A DNA stretch of 11,256 nucleotides from Candidatus Bathyarchaeota archaeon (GTDB taxonomy: Archaea > Thermoproteota > Bathyarchaeia > Bathyarchaeales > Bathycorpusculaceae), in contig JAGTRA010000012.1 of NCBI GenBank assembly GCA_018396935.1, forward strand, positions 1 through 11,256, given 5' to 3'. A program made the translations under genes and the position numbers. Positions 1-6,188 of the stretch are shown piece by piece. Below the pieces are notes generated by a model. The model had not been told where the DNA came from and did no database searches. It saw only the letters and a list, made by a program, of their open reading frames with translations. The number at the start of each line of letters is the position of its first letter. Position 1 is the first letter of the stretch.

Positions 1-1
1 C

Positions 2-154
2 ATCGCAACGGATGAAGTCTTAGAAAAGATATACGATATTTGGGATAATCGTGAAGTTATAAAAGCTAATTTTGCAGAATGGAGAAAGGAGCTATATAGA
101 AGAGCCTACCGTAACGTGGAGCTTTTAGACTCAATAATTACTGGAGGAGATTAA
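2..154 (+). CDS. C-terminal fragment of an unidentified protein (5' end outside window)
   Basis: An open frame runs from the window edge to a TAA at 152-154 and encodes the last 50 residues of a protein. The fragment is helical and charged: it begins IATDEVLEKIYDIWDN, continues through an EWRKELYRRAYRNV stretch and ends ITGGD. No catalytic motif is visible. The pattern of a short helix, a D/N turn and then a basic helix resembles the C-terminal tail of many GT-B glycosyltransferases, and the next gene is one. That similarity is weak, so the function is left open. Only 40 bp separate it from the next start, but a TATA-like element lies in that gap, so the two genes need not share a transcript. 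Confidence 0.6.
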   Translation: MATDEVLEKIYDIWDNREVIKANFAEWRKELYRRAYRNVELLDSIITGGD

Positions 155-156
155 AA

Positions 157-168
157 AATTTATTATAG
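157..168 (+). promoter_or_regulatory. TATA-box candidate for the glycosyltransferase gene
   Basis: The A/T-only core AATTTATTATAG is centred about 30 bp before the ATG at 195. That spacing fits an archaeal TATA box serving a leaderless or near-leaderless transcript. No clear Shine-Dalgarno lies before 195, which agrees with this reading. Confidence 0.45.
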
Positions 169-194
169 TTAAATCGGAAGAAAACATGATGTAG

Positions 195-1553
195 ATGGCG
201 GAAAATATTGAAAAACGGTACGACCCCCTTTACTGGAGGGGTGTATCCACAACTTTCAAAGGGCAAACGCCCTATGACCCGGCAACCGCTTTACAAAACG
301 TAAAGAAGCCAAGAAAAAGATATTGTGTTGCTTTTTATTCCCCACTTTTAGGAGAATCAAGCTGGACAATTGTAGGAATAGAGTTAATGAATGAACTGGA
401 CAAGCTTGGTATACCCACATATATTATTCCTTGGAGCATTTCTGAAAAAATTGATAAAATCCGTTTTATGAAAAGAGTGCTGCCCAGAAGCTCCGTGAAT
501 TTGGAGCTAGAGGATATAGAGCGCTACATAAGGTTCTTACACCTTAAGGTTATTATCCGCCTGAGTCACCCGGACAGCTTCCACGTGCTATATGCTTTAA
601 GGGAGCATATTCCAGCATTAAAAATAGTCGGCTACTCTGTAGCGGAATCTGATTCTATAAATGATGTGTGGGTTGAAGGCTGCAATGCTATGGATCAAGT
701 TTGGGGGACAAGCCTGTTTACATGCAACGTATATAGGAGGTCTGGTGTTAAAGCCCCGATACACTATGTTCCCCATGGAGTTAGATTGGACATATTTAAC
801 CCTCAAAACGCAGACGAAAAGCTTAGGGAGAAACTTAAACTGGATCATAAGTTTGTGGTTTTATACGTAGGAAGGGTTGATGAGCGAAAAAACCTACCTG
901 CCCTTATTAAAGCGTATGCCATGATAGAGAAGCCTGACATGCACCTAGTTATCCATGGAGATAAGCGGCCACAAGACTTAGAATTGATAAAGAAGCTAGG
1001 TGTGAGGAATGTAACCTACACTGAGGACATTGGCATACGAGTGTGGAGGCTACCCCATCGGTACATGCCAAAAATATACGGGTTAGCATTAGGCAAAAAG
1101 CGCGGATGCCACGTTCTACCCAGTCATGCTGAAGGTTTTGGAATGACTTTAGTTGAAGCAGGCGCTATGGGGATCCCGTGCATAGCCATAAACTGGTCAG
1201 CGCCTCCAGAGATTATCATCAATGGTAAGACAGGCTTTCTTATACCAGTAAGTGGATTTGAAGAAGTTCCATCCTTCATAACTAGCGGCGGTAAGTGGGC
1301 ATGTTTTGAAGAGGAAAAACTTGCAGACTTAATAGAAACGCTATATGCTGATCCAGATCTTTGTAGGGAAATGGGAGAACACGCGACTGAACACATTAGG
1401 AAAAATTATACATGGAGAAAAGCAGCCGAATGGGCATTTAAAGCCCTTTGCGAGTTAATTGAAAAAAGCGATGAAAAACTTTGGAAGAGACTTCAAGCTT
1501 ATCGCCACATATATAAAGATAAGCTATTAATCCATTCAAGCCTCATCGATTGA
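195..1553 (+). CDS. GT-B fold glycosyltransferase, GT4-like (group 1)
   Basis: The 452-residue protein is predicted to move a sugar from a nucleotide-sugar donor to an acceptor, probably at the cytoplasmic face of the membrane for a surface glycan, glycolipid or glycoprotein. The C-terminal half is a typical group 1 domain. It has the domain-opening PHGV at about 193-196, the donor-phosphate-binding pattern YVGRVDERKN at about 224-233, and the E-x7-E signature in HAEGFGMTLVEAG with Glu313 and Glu321. After that comes PPEIIINGKTGFL at about 337-349, the usual donor-site segment. The N-terminal half is divergent and should carry acceptor specificity, which cannot be read here. There is no signal peptide or membrane segment. 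The length is normal for the family. ATG 195 follows a TATA-like element. Specific donor and acceptor are unknown; the nearby glmM/glmU pair could supply UDP-HexNAc, but that is inference. Confidence 0.87.
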   Translation: MAENIEKRYDPLYWRGVSTTFKGQTPYDPATALQNVKKPRKRYCVAFYSPLLGESSWTIVGIELMNELDKLGIPTYIIPWSISEKIDKIRFMKRVLPRSSVNLELEDIERYIRFLHLKVIIRLSHPDSFHVLYALREHIPALKIVGYSVAESDSINDVWVEGCNAMDQVWGTSLFTCNVYRRSGVKAPIHYVPHGVRLDIFNPQNADEKLREKLKLDHKFVVLYVGRVDERKNLPALIKAYAMIEKPDMHLVIHGDKRPQDLELIKKLGVRNVTYTEDIGIRVWRLPHRYMPKIYGLALGKKRGCHVLPSHAEGFGMTLVEAGAMGIPCIAINWSAPPEIIINGKTGFLIPVSGFEEVPSFITSGGKWACFEEEKLADLIETLYADPDLCREMGEHATEHIRKNYTWRKAAEWAFKALCELIEKSDEKLWKRLQAYRHIYKDKLLIHSSLID

Positions 1554-2231
1554 AAACCCCTTTTTTTATAATAACAAAAGAGCAACAAAAATTGGAAAAG
1601 ATATCAACTGCTATTAAGCCTGCCTGCATCATCCAGTAGGTTATTAAAAATTGGAAAGCGTAACAAATTAGACTTTTTATAAAAATTTTGATCAATGTCA
1701 TCGAGAATGGTTATGCTTAAAAATATCACATGAAATCATTCCTACATCATTGACATTTCAGCTTCCTCGTGAAAGTATTAAGTGTAAGGTTATCTTGATT
1801 GCATCCCTAAAGAATGATAGGCTTACGCATTTGGCAAATATAGCAGCTTTGCGTCATTGCATCTTATGCCAAGGCTGTAGCGATGCTCTTTACTAGCTTA
1901 AATAGTTGCAGAAACATCCGATAGAGGGGATTCTCTACTTCTCTCAAATTGAAGATATTCCATTAAAGATTAGCTGCTTAGAAGCGCTGAGATTAATTTA
2001 TGAATTTTGAGTAAAAATCCGAACTCAGATCTTATTTATAATCCACCATTGTATTGAGTAAAATTTTTACTAAAATCCTTCTTGAAAAACAATTGCGTCT
2101 ATAATCCATTTTTACAAAAGTTAAGTTAAAAAATGGCAACCTTCATTGTGTATGGTATAATTTTCTAATGTATATCTGCATGTTAGGAATTGTTATTAGG
2201 GGTTATCCTTCAATTCTGAGTGGTGTAGATT
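1554..2231 (+). other. 678-bp AT-rich gap without a convincing gene
   Basis: This is the only long non-coding stretch in the window. It opens with a T-tract terminator. A 12-bp direct repeat (AAAAATTGGAAA) occurs at 1587-1598 and 1646-1657. A frame open from 1672 to 1893 lacks an ATG or GTG start; it then meets TAG at 1894 and TAG at 1903 and reopens to TGA at 2008. A perfect 7-bp inverted repeat with a single-base centre (AGTAAAATTTTTACT) lies at 2057-2071. The section around 1800-1990 looks less AT-rich than its flanks and can form a small imperfect fold (TTGGCA at 1831-1836 with TGCCAA at 1867-1872). The last 90 bp should contain the promoter of the gene at 2232, where GTATAATTTT (2155-2164) is one possible TATA box. 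No tRNA, CRISPR or transposon end was seen. Confidence 0.6.
1561..1567 (+). terminator. T-tract terminator after the glycosyltransferase gene
   Basis: A run of seven T residues begins 8 bp after the TGA at 1551-1553 and is preceded by CCCC. Archaeal RNA polymerase terminates at such T-rich tracts without needing a hairpin. The long gene-free region that follows supports transcription ending here. Confidence 0.5.
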
Positions 2232-2930
2232 ATGGATGGAGAGGTGTTAAAGGTTACTCTCGTTGAAGATAAAGCGGATTTGGGAAAGCCTGATTTGATT
2301 AAGCTGGAGAAACTTGCTACAAGGCTTCTTGAGCTTGATCACTTTATCAGTGAATGTAAAACTGAATTTAGTGAGGCTCAGGCTGAATTAGAGGAGTTTA
2401 AACGTAAGAGTGCTGTAGAGAAGCGCTTATGTGAGCTTACTGGTTTACCGTTCGTCGATAGGACAGGAGAACTTGAAGATAAAGTGAATAAGCTTAAGGA
2501 ACGTTTAGAATCACTAAGTTCTGAGCGCGTAAATGTTTATATGGAAATCCTGAAGGGCCTCGCTGAGGTAATAGTTCCAATTCAAGGAGATGAACCCTCC
2601 GCCATCACTGAGGATGAAGTATTTTTCACTTTTAGAGACAATAAGCAGTTCCCAGCCATAATCCAGTTCATTAGGAAGGAATTGAAGTTCGGAATACCGC
2701 CCGTCTATATATCATTGCAGCCAGATGGTATAAGAGTTGTGGGATTAAATGATAAAGTTGCAGCTCTAGAGGAACTAGTTAAGGCAATAGAAGAGCTTAG
2801 GAAAAAGGCTAGAAATGAGATAGAGAGCAGGAAGGTCACGGAACCAACCATGCAGAAAACTAAAGTGGAAGAAGAGATGCCTCCGCCTAAAAATGTGCTT
2901 CAAAGCTTAAAGAAGCTTGGAAAAATCTAG
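2232..2930 (+). CDS. Coiled-coil protein of unknown function
   Basis: I do not recognise this 232-residue protein. Long charged helices with heptad-like spacing occupy about residues 21-70 and 78-110. A compact mixed alpha/beta segment follows at about 111-165; it contains IVPIQGDEP, a FFTF strand, and YISLQPDGIRVVG. Another charged helix covers about 166-195, then a disordered linker with PPPK, then a short basic amphipathic helix at the C-terminus (NVLQSLKKLGKI). There is no signal peptide, membrane span or enzyme motif. The layout suggests a cytoplasmic dimer or scaffold whose C-terminal helix could bind a partner, which is inference. ATG 2232 is the first possible start, because an in-frame TAG sits at 2226-2228. 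A weak GGTG Shine-Dalgarno lies at 2222-2225. It is transcribed alone or with glmM, 110 bp downstream. Confidence 0.75.
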   Translation: MDGEVLKVTLVEDKADLGKPDLIKLEKLATRLLELDHFISECKTEFSEAQAELEEFKRKSAVEKRLCELTGLPFVDRTGELEDKVNKLKERLESLSSERVNVYMEILKGLAEVIVPIQGDEPSAITEDEVFFTFRDNKQFPAIIQFIRKELKFGIPPVYISLQPDGIRVVGLNDKVAALEELVKAIEELRKKARNEIESRKVTEPTMQKTKVEEEMPPPKNVLQSLKKLGKI

Positions 2931-2981
2931 AAGAAACTCTATTTTTAGATTTATCCTGTTACCTCTGCTTATTTGTTTATA

Positions 2982-2993
2982 CTTTTAAATAAT
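2982..2993 (+). promoter_or_regulatory. TATA-box candidate for the glmM-glmU transcript
   Basis: CTTTTAAATAAT lies in the 110-bp gap before glmM. Transcription starting about 25 bp downstream would give a leader of roughly 27 nt carrying the Shine-Dalgarno at 3025-3032. A short T-rich stretch at 2942-2946 could end the upstream transcript. Confidence 0.45.
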
Positions 2994-3024
2994 ATTCCCT
3001 GCTTATATTCAGTTAGTATTTGCT

Positions 3025-3032
3025 AAGGAAGG
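3025..3032 (+). promoter_or_regulatory. Shine-Dalgarno that fixes the glmM start
   Basis: AAGGAAGG lies 8 bp before the ATG at 3041. It sits downstream of the alternative in-frame TTG at 3020, so it can only serve the ATG. This decides in favour of a 455-residue GlmM. Confidence 0.6.
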
Positions 3033-3040
3033 CCCATGTT

Positions 3041-4408
3041 ATGGCATGTAAATTATTTGGCAGTTCAGGCATCCGCGGCTTAGTTAATGAAGAGTTAACG
3101 CCAGATTTAGCCGTTAAAATTGGTTATGCCCTCGGAGAGGTTACTGAAGCAGGTTATGTTCTAATTGCAAGAGATACTAGAACCTCAGGTTTGATGCTTG
3201 AGAAAGCTATTACTTCAGGACTTATCGCTTCAGGTGCTCAAGTTCAACTTTTAGGCATTCAACCAACACCGGTTCTTGCATATCTTACACGAAAGCTTAA
3301 AGCGGATGCTGGCGTAATGATAACAGCGTCTCATAACCCTCCTCAATACAATGGCATAAAAATCTTCGATGAAAGCAGTGCATCAATAGATGAGGAAAAA
3401 CAAAACAAAATTGAGGAAATTTTAAGGAGCGGCGTTTTTAAGCTAGCTAGCTGGCGAGACCTAGGACAGGCAATCTATAAAGATGAAAGCCAGGAATATG
3501 TTGAAATGCTATTAAATAGGGTTAAGCTTGATAGGGAATGGCGTCTGATTGTAGATCCTGGATGTGGAGCTACAAGCGAAATTGCGCCAACAATCTTTAG
3601 AAAGAGCGGTTGCAAAGTAGTGGCAATAAATGCTCAAATGGATGGATTTTTCCCGGGAAGGAAGCCGGAGCCGAATTTCGAAAGCCTAGGCTACCTAGCG
3701 AAAACAGTGAAGTCACTAGGCGCAGATGTTGGCATAGCCTTTGATGGAGATGGAGACAGAGTAGCCTTTATAGATGAAAAGGGAAACTTTGTGTCTTTTG
3801 ATAGAGTATTAGCCGTCTATGCCTCAAATGTTGTAGAGAAAAGCCATGGAGGAGTCGTCGCAACAAATGTTGAAGCTTCAATGAGTATAGAAGAGCTTGT
3901 AGAATCTAAGGGAGGGAAGGTTGTTAGGACAAAGGTTGGAGACGTTTACGTCGCTCTGGCGGTGAAGAAGCATAATGCTGTTTTTGGCGGGGAACCCTGT
4001 GGAGCTTGGATACACCCTGAATTCCACTACTGTCCGGATGGAATTCTTTCAGCTTTACTGCTCCTTAGGAATTTGGAAGAAAGAGATCAAAAGCTTTCAG
4101 AATTTATAGCTGAAGCCATAGAACATCCTATGCTTAGGGAGAATATTCCATGCCCAAATGAGTTAAAGTATGAAGTATTAGAGAGAGCTGAAGAACATCT
4201 TCTAGAAATTCTACGAAACTATAGAGAAGTCTCCAAAGTGGATGGTGTTCGTATATCCACAGATGACGGTTGGATTTTAATTAGAGCTTCTGGAACAGAG
4301 CCTCTAATAAGAGTAACCGTTGAAGGTGTATCAAGTGAAAAAGCAAAAAGCATGATGGAGGCTGCATTAGCATCTATAAAAAAGGCTGAGGAGAGCCTTA
4401 AGGAATGA
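3041..4408 (+). CDS. glmM: Phosphoglucosamine mutase, archaeal GlmM type
   Basis: This enzyme converts glucosamine-6-phosphate to glucosamine-1-phosphate, a step towards UDP-GlcNAc. Archaeal members may also act on mannose or glucose phosphates. All alpha-D-phosphohexomutase signatures are present in the 455-residue protein: the N-terminal KLFGSSGIRG; the catalytic phosphoserine in TASHNPPQYNG (about Ser97); the metal loop DGDGDR (about 235-240); the sugar-recognition loop GEPCG (about 317-321); and the C-terminal phosphate-binding RASGTEP (about 415-421). GEPCG instead of the commoner GExSG is, from family knowledge, seen in archaeal GlmM proteins and is not a defect. An upstream TTG at 3020 would add seven residues, but the Shine-Dalgarno and the conserved N-terminus favour ATG 3041. 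The TGA overlaps the glmU ATG by 4 bp, so the two are almost certainly co-translated. Confidence 0.92.
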   Translation: MACKLFGSSGIRGLVNEELTPDLAVKIGYALGEVTEAGYVLIARDTRTSGLMLEKAITSGLIASGAQVQLLGIQPTPVLAYLTRKLKADAGVMITASHNPPQYNGIKIFDESSASIDEEKQNKIEEILRSGVFKLASWRDLGQAIYKDESQEYVEMLLNRVKLDREWRLIVDPGCGATSEIAPTIFRKSGCKVVAINAQMDGFFPGRKPEPNFESLGYLAKTVKSLGADVGIAFDGDGDRVAFIDEKGNFVSFDRVLAVYASNVVEKSHGGVVATNVEASMSIEELVESKGGKVVRTKVGDVYVALAVKKHNAVFGGEPCGAWIHPEFHYCPDGILSALLLLRNLEERDQKLSEFIAEAIEHPMLRENIPCPNELKYEVLERAEEHLLEILRNYREVSKVDGVRISTDDGWILIRASGTEPLIRVTVEGVSSEKAKSMMEAALASIKKAEESLKE

Positions 4409-5712
4409 AAGCTGTTATTTTAGCAGCTGGGGAAGGAGTGAGGCTTCGCCCTTTAACCGAAACTAGGCCTAAGCATATGATAAAAATAGCTGGAAAACCC
4501 ATCCTTGAATACTGCCTAGAAGCTATAAGAGCCTGTGGAATAAGAGACGTAGTGATCGTTGTAAATTACATGGCGGATAAAATTCAGGGATACTTTGGTA
4601 ATGGAGAGAAAATTGGGCTGAATATTGAATATGCTTATCAAGAGTCTATTATAGGAACAGGAAACGCTGTCACTGCAGCTGAGCCATATGTGAGTGGAGA
4701 TTTTCTACTTGTTTATGGTGATTTACTCTTTACTGCTAAAGCCTTAGAGAAAGTGCTAGATACTCACAAGGATAACGCGCCGACAGCCACCATGGCTGTT
4801 GTTAAAGTGGATAATCCTGAGGAATTTGGGATTGTGGAAACAGCAGCAGGCGGCAGGGTTAAGCGTATAATTGAGAAGCCGAGAAGGGAGGAAGCGCCGT
4901 CCAACATGGCTAACGCTGGAATATATGTTTTCTCTGAGGAAATTTTTGAGAAAGCAAGGAAGATAAAAGCTTCATCTAGAGGTGAGTGGGAAATCACTGA
5001 CGCCATAACTTTGATGGCAAATGATGGTGCATGTATATTGACTGCTGAGATTCCAATCAGCGAGTGGTGTGACGTAGGTAGACCATGGGATTTGCTTGAA
5101 GCTAACCGTTGGGCTCTATCCCGAATGGAGCATAAGGTCTTAGGAGCCATTGAGGATGGAGCCCACCTTATAGGGCCAGTTAGTGTAGCTAAAAACACGC
5201 GTATACGTTCAGGAGCATATATTGAGGGGCCGGTTTTTATAGATGAGGGAAGCGATATAGGTCCAAACTGCTATATACGCCCATATACAAGTATTGGGAA
5301 GAGAACCCGTATTGGAAATGCTTGTGAAATAAAGAATAGCATAATTATGGACGGCACACATATAGGCCACTTATCTTATGTAGGTGACAGCATAATTGGG
5401 GAAAACTGCAATTTCGGCGCGGGGACCATAACAGCCAACTATAGGCTAGATGCAAAGAATGTTAAGATGATGGTTAAGGATAGGCTTATAGACACTGGGA
5501 GAAGAAAGTTAGGCGCCATATTAGGCGATAATGTGAAGACAGGGGTTAATGCCCTATTTATGCCCGGGGTTAAGATTGGCAGTAACAGCTGGATAGGCCC
5601 TAACGTTATAGTGAATAGAGATGTTCCCTCTAACACAATTATATTGTTAAAACAAAACTTAGAGGAGAAAACGCGCAACTTTAATGAAACACTTACATCA
5701 AAAATACTGTGA
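4405..5712 (+). CDS. glmU: Bifunctional sugar-1-phosphate nucleotidylyltransferase / acetyltransferase, GlmU-like
   Basis: This protein is predicted to acetylate glucosamine-1-phosphate and transfer a uridylyl (possibly also thymidylyl) group, yielding UDP-GlcNAc. The 435 residues split into two domains. The N-terminal domain (about 1-235) carries the nucleotidyltransferase signature AAGEGVRLRPLTETRPK near residues 7-23, the metal-binding YGD with Asp106, and the sugar-site EKP at 157-159. The C-terminal domain (about 250-420) is a left-handed beta-helix of hexapeptide repeats. GHLSYVGD, with His322, matches the catalytic His loop of bacterial GlmU, and GAGTITANY follows at 338-346. The architecture matches the biochemically known archaeal ST0452 type from Sulfolobus, which accepts several amino-sugar phosphates. 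The start overlaps the glmM stop (ATGA). Precise substrate preference cannot be read from sequence; UDP-GlcNAc is the likeliest product given the glmM partner. Confidence 0.88.
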   Translation: MKAVILAAGEGVRLRPLTETRPKHMIKIAGKPILEYCLEAIRACGIRDVVIVVNYMADKIQGYFGNGEKIGLNIEYAYQESIIGTGNAVTAAEPYVSGDFLLVYGDLLFTAKALEKVLDTHKDNAPTATMAVVKVDNPEEFGIVETAAGGRVKRIIEKPRREEAPSNMANAGIYVFSEEIFEKARKIKASSRGEWEITDAITLMANDGACILTAEIPISEWCDVGRPWDLLEANRWALSRMEHKVLGAIEDGAHLIGPVSVAKNTRIRSGAYIEGPVFIDEGSDIGPNCYIRPYTSIGKRTRIGNACEIKNSIIMDGTHIGHLSYVGDSIIGENCNFGAGTITANYRLDAKNVKMMVKDRLIDTGRRKLGAILGDNVKTGVNALFMPGVKIGSNSWIGPNVIVNRDVPSNTIILLKQNLEEKTRNFNETLTSKIL

Positions 5713-5723
5713 CATTTAAACCC

Positions 5724-5732
5724 TAAAATATA
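5724..5732 (+). promoter_or_regulatory. TATA-box candidate for the Lsm gene
   Basis: TAAAATATA lies in the 53-bp gap after glmU and about 38 bp before the Lsm start. It is followed directly by the palindrome TACGTTTACGTA (5731-5742). It could give Lsm its own short-leader transcript in addition to read-through from glmU. Confidence 0.4.
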
Positions 5733-5752
5733 CGTTTACGTAATGGAGTACT

Positions 5753-5759
5753 AGGAGGT
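5753..5759 (+). promoter_or_regulatory. Strong Shine-Dalgarno that fixes the TTG start of the Lsm gene
   Basis: AGGAGGT is a near-perfect ribosome binding site ending 6 bp before TTG at 5766. No ATG or GTG is suitably placed, and the TTG gives an N-terminus of normal length before the Sm fold, so TTG is the start. Confidence 0.75.
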
Positions 5760-5765
5760 TGAAAA

Positions 5766-6188
5766 TTGTCTGTTGCCCAAAGAAGATTCTTCACTGAAGT
5801 TTCAGCCCTAATTGATAAAAGCATTACAGTAGTAACAACTACCGGAAAGACTTACACAGGAACTCTCATAGGTATAAACCCAGATAACCTGAGCTTATGT
5901 TTAGCTGAGGCTAAGGATGAAAAGGGACAACAATATCATAGGGTGTTCTTAAACGGCGGCATTGTGGCTCAAATACTAAGTGTTGAGAAGCCCTTCGACC
6001 TCAAGGCTTTAGCGGATCGTTTAGAGAGAGTTTTCCCAAAGATGGTTAAGCTATATGAGGATAAAGGCTTCATATGGGTTATGGATAAAATAAAAGTCAC
6101 TGAGAAAGGGGTTATTGAGGGGACGGGCCCCGCTGCTGAGAGAGTTCAAAAGATTTATGAGCAATTTATAAGCGAAACTCAAGCCTAA
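5766..6188 (+). CDS. Sm-like (Lsm/SmAP) RNA-binding protein with C-terminal extension, SmAP3-like
   Basis: Sm-like archaeal proteins form six- or seven-membered rings that bind U-rich RNA and take part in RNA processing and turnover. Residues about 8-75 form the Sm fold. The Sm1 motif is in the segment TGKTYTGTLIGINPDNLSL, and the Sm2 motif is the strand VFLNGGIVAQIL, where LNGG replaces the usual RGxx turn. The 140-residue length is about double that of a minimal SmAP. Residues about 78-140 add a mixed alpha/beta extension (DLKALADRLERVFP, then KVTEKGVIEGTGPAAERV), as in crenarchaeal SmAP3 proteins. The gene starts at TTG behind a strong Shine-Dalgarno. It lies 53 bp after glmU and converges on the PAC2 gene, with the two stop codons overlapping (4 bp shared). 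The role of the extension is unknown. Confidence 0.85.
   Translation: MSVAQRRFFTEVSALIDKSITVVTTTGKTYTGTLIGINPDNLSLCLAEAKDEKGQQYHRVFLNGGIVAQILSVEKPFDLKALADRLERVFPKMVKLYEDKGFIWVMDKIKVTEKGVIEGTGPAAERVQKIYEQFISETQA

Noticed and set aside
618-848. Minus-strand open frame inside the glycosyltransferase gene
   Set aside because: It is a shadow of a clearly coding plus-strand frame, with no recognisable motif or ribosome site.
1124-1396. Minus-strand open frame opposite the E-x7-E region of the glycosyltransferase
   Set aside because: The plus-strand frame carries the conserved motif there; the minus frame shows no family features.
1587-1657. 12-bp direct repeat AAAAATTGGAAA as a possible target-site duplication or repeat array
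   Set aside because: Only two copies 59 bp apart in AT-rich sequence, with no terminal inverted repeats or transposase.
1850-1985. Short minus-strand frame in the long gap with a protein-like stretch (LREVENPLYRMFLQLF)
   Set aside because: It is about 33 codons between two stops with no ribosome site, and it competes with the equally weak plus-strand frame.
3020-3040. TTG at 3020 as an upstream start for glmM, adding seven residues
   Set aside because: The Shine-Dalgarno at 3025-3032 lies downstream of it, and GlmM homologues begin just before the KLFG motif, so ATG 3041 is preferred.
4764-5198. 144-codon minus-strand open frame inside glmU
   Set aside because: It lies wholly within conserved nucleotidyltransferase coding sequence. 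Its low-complexity Ser/Ala/Leu composition is typical of an antisense shadow.
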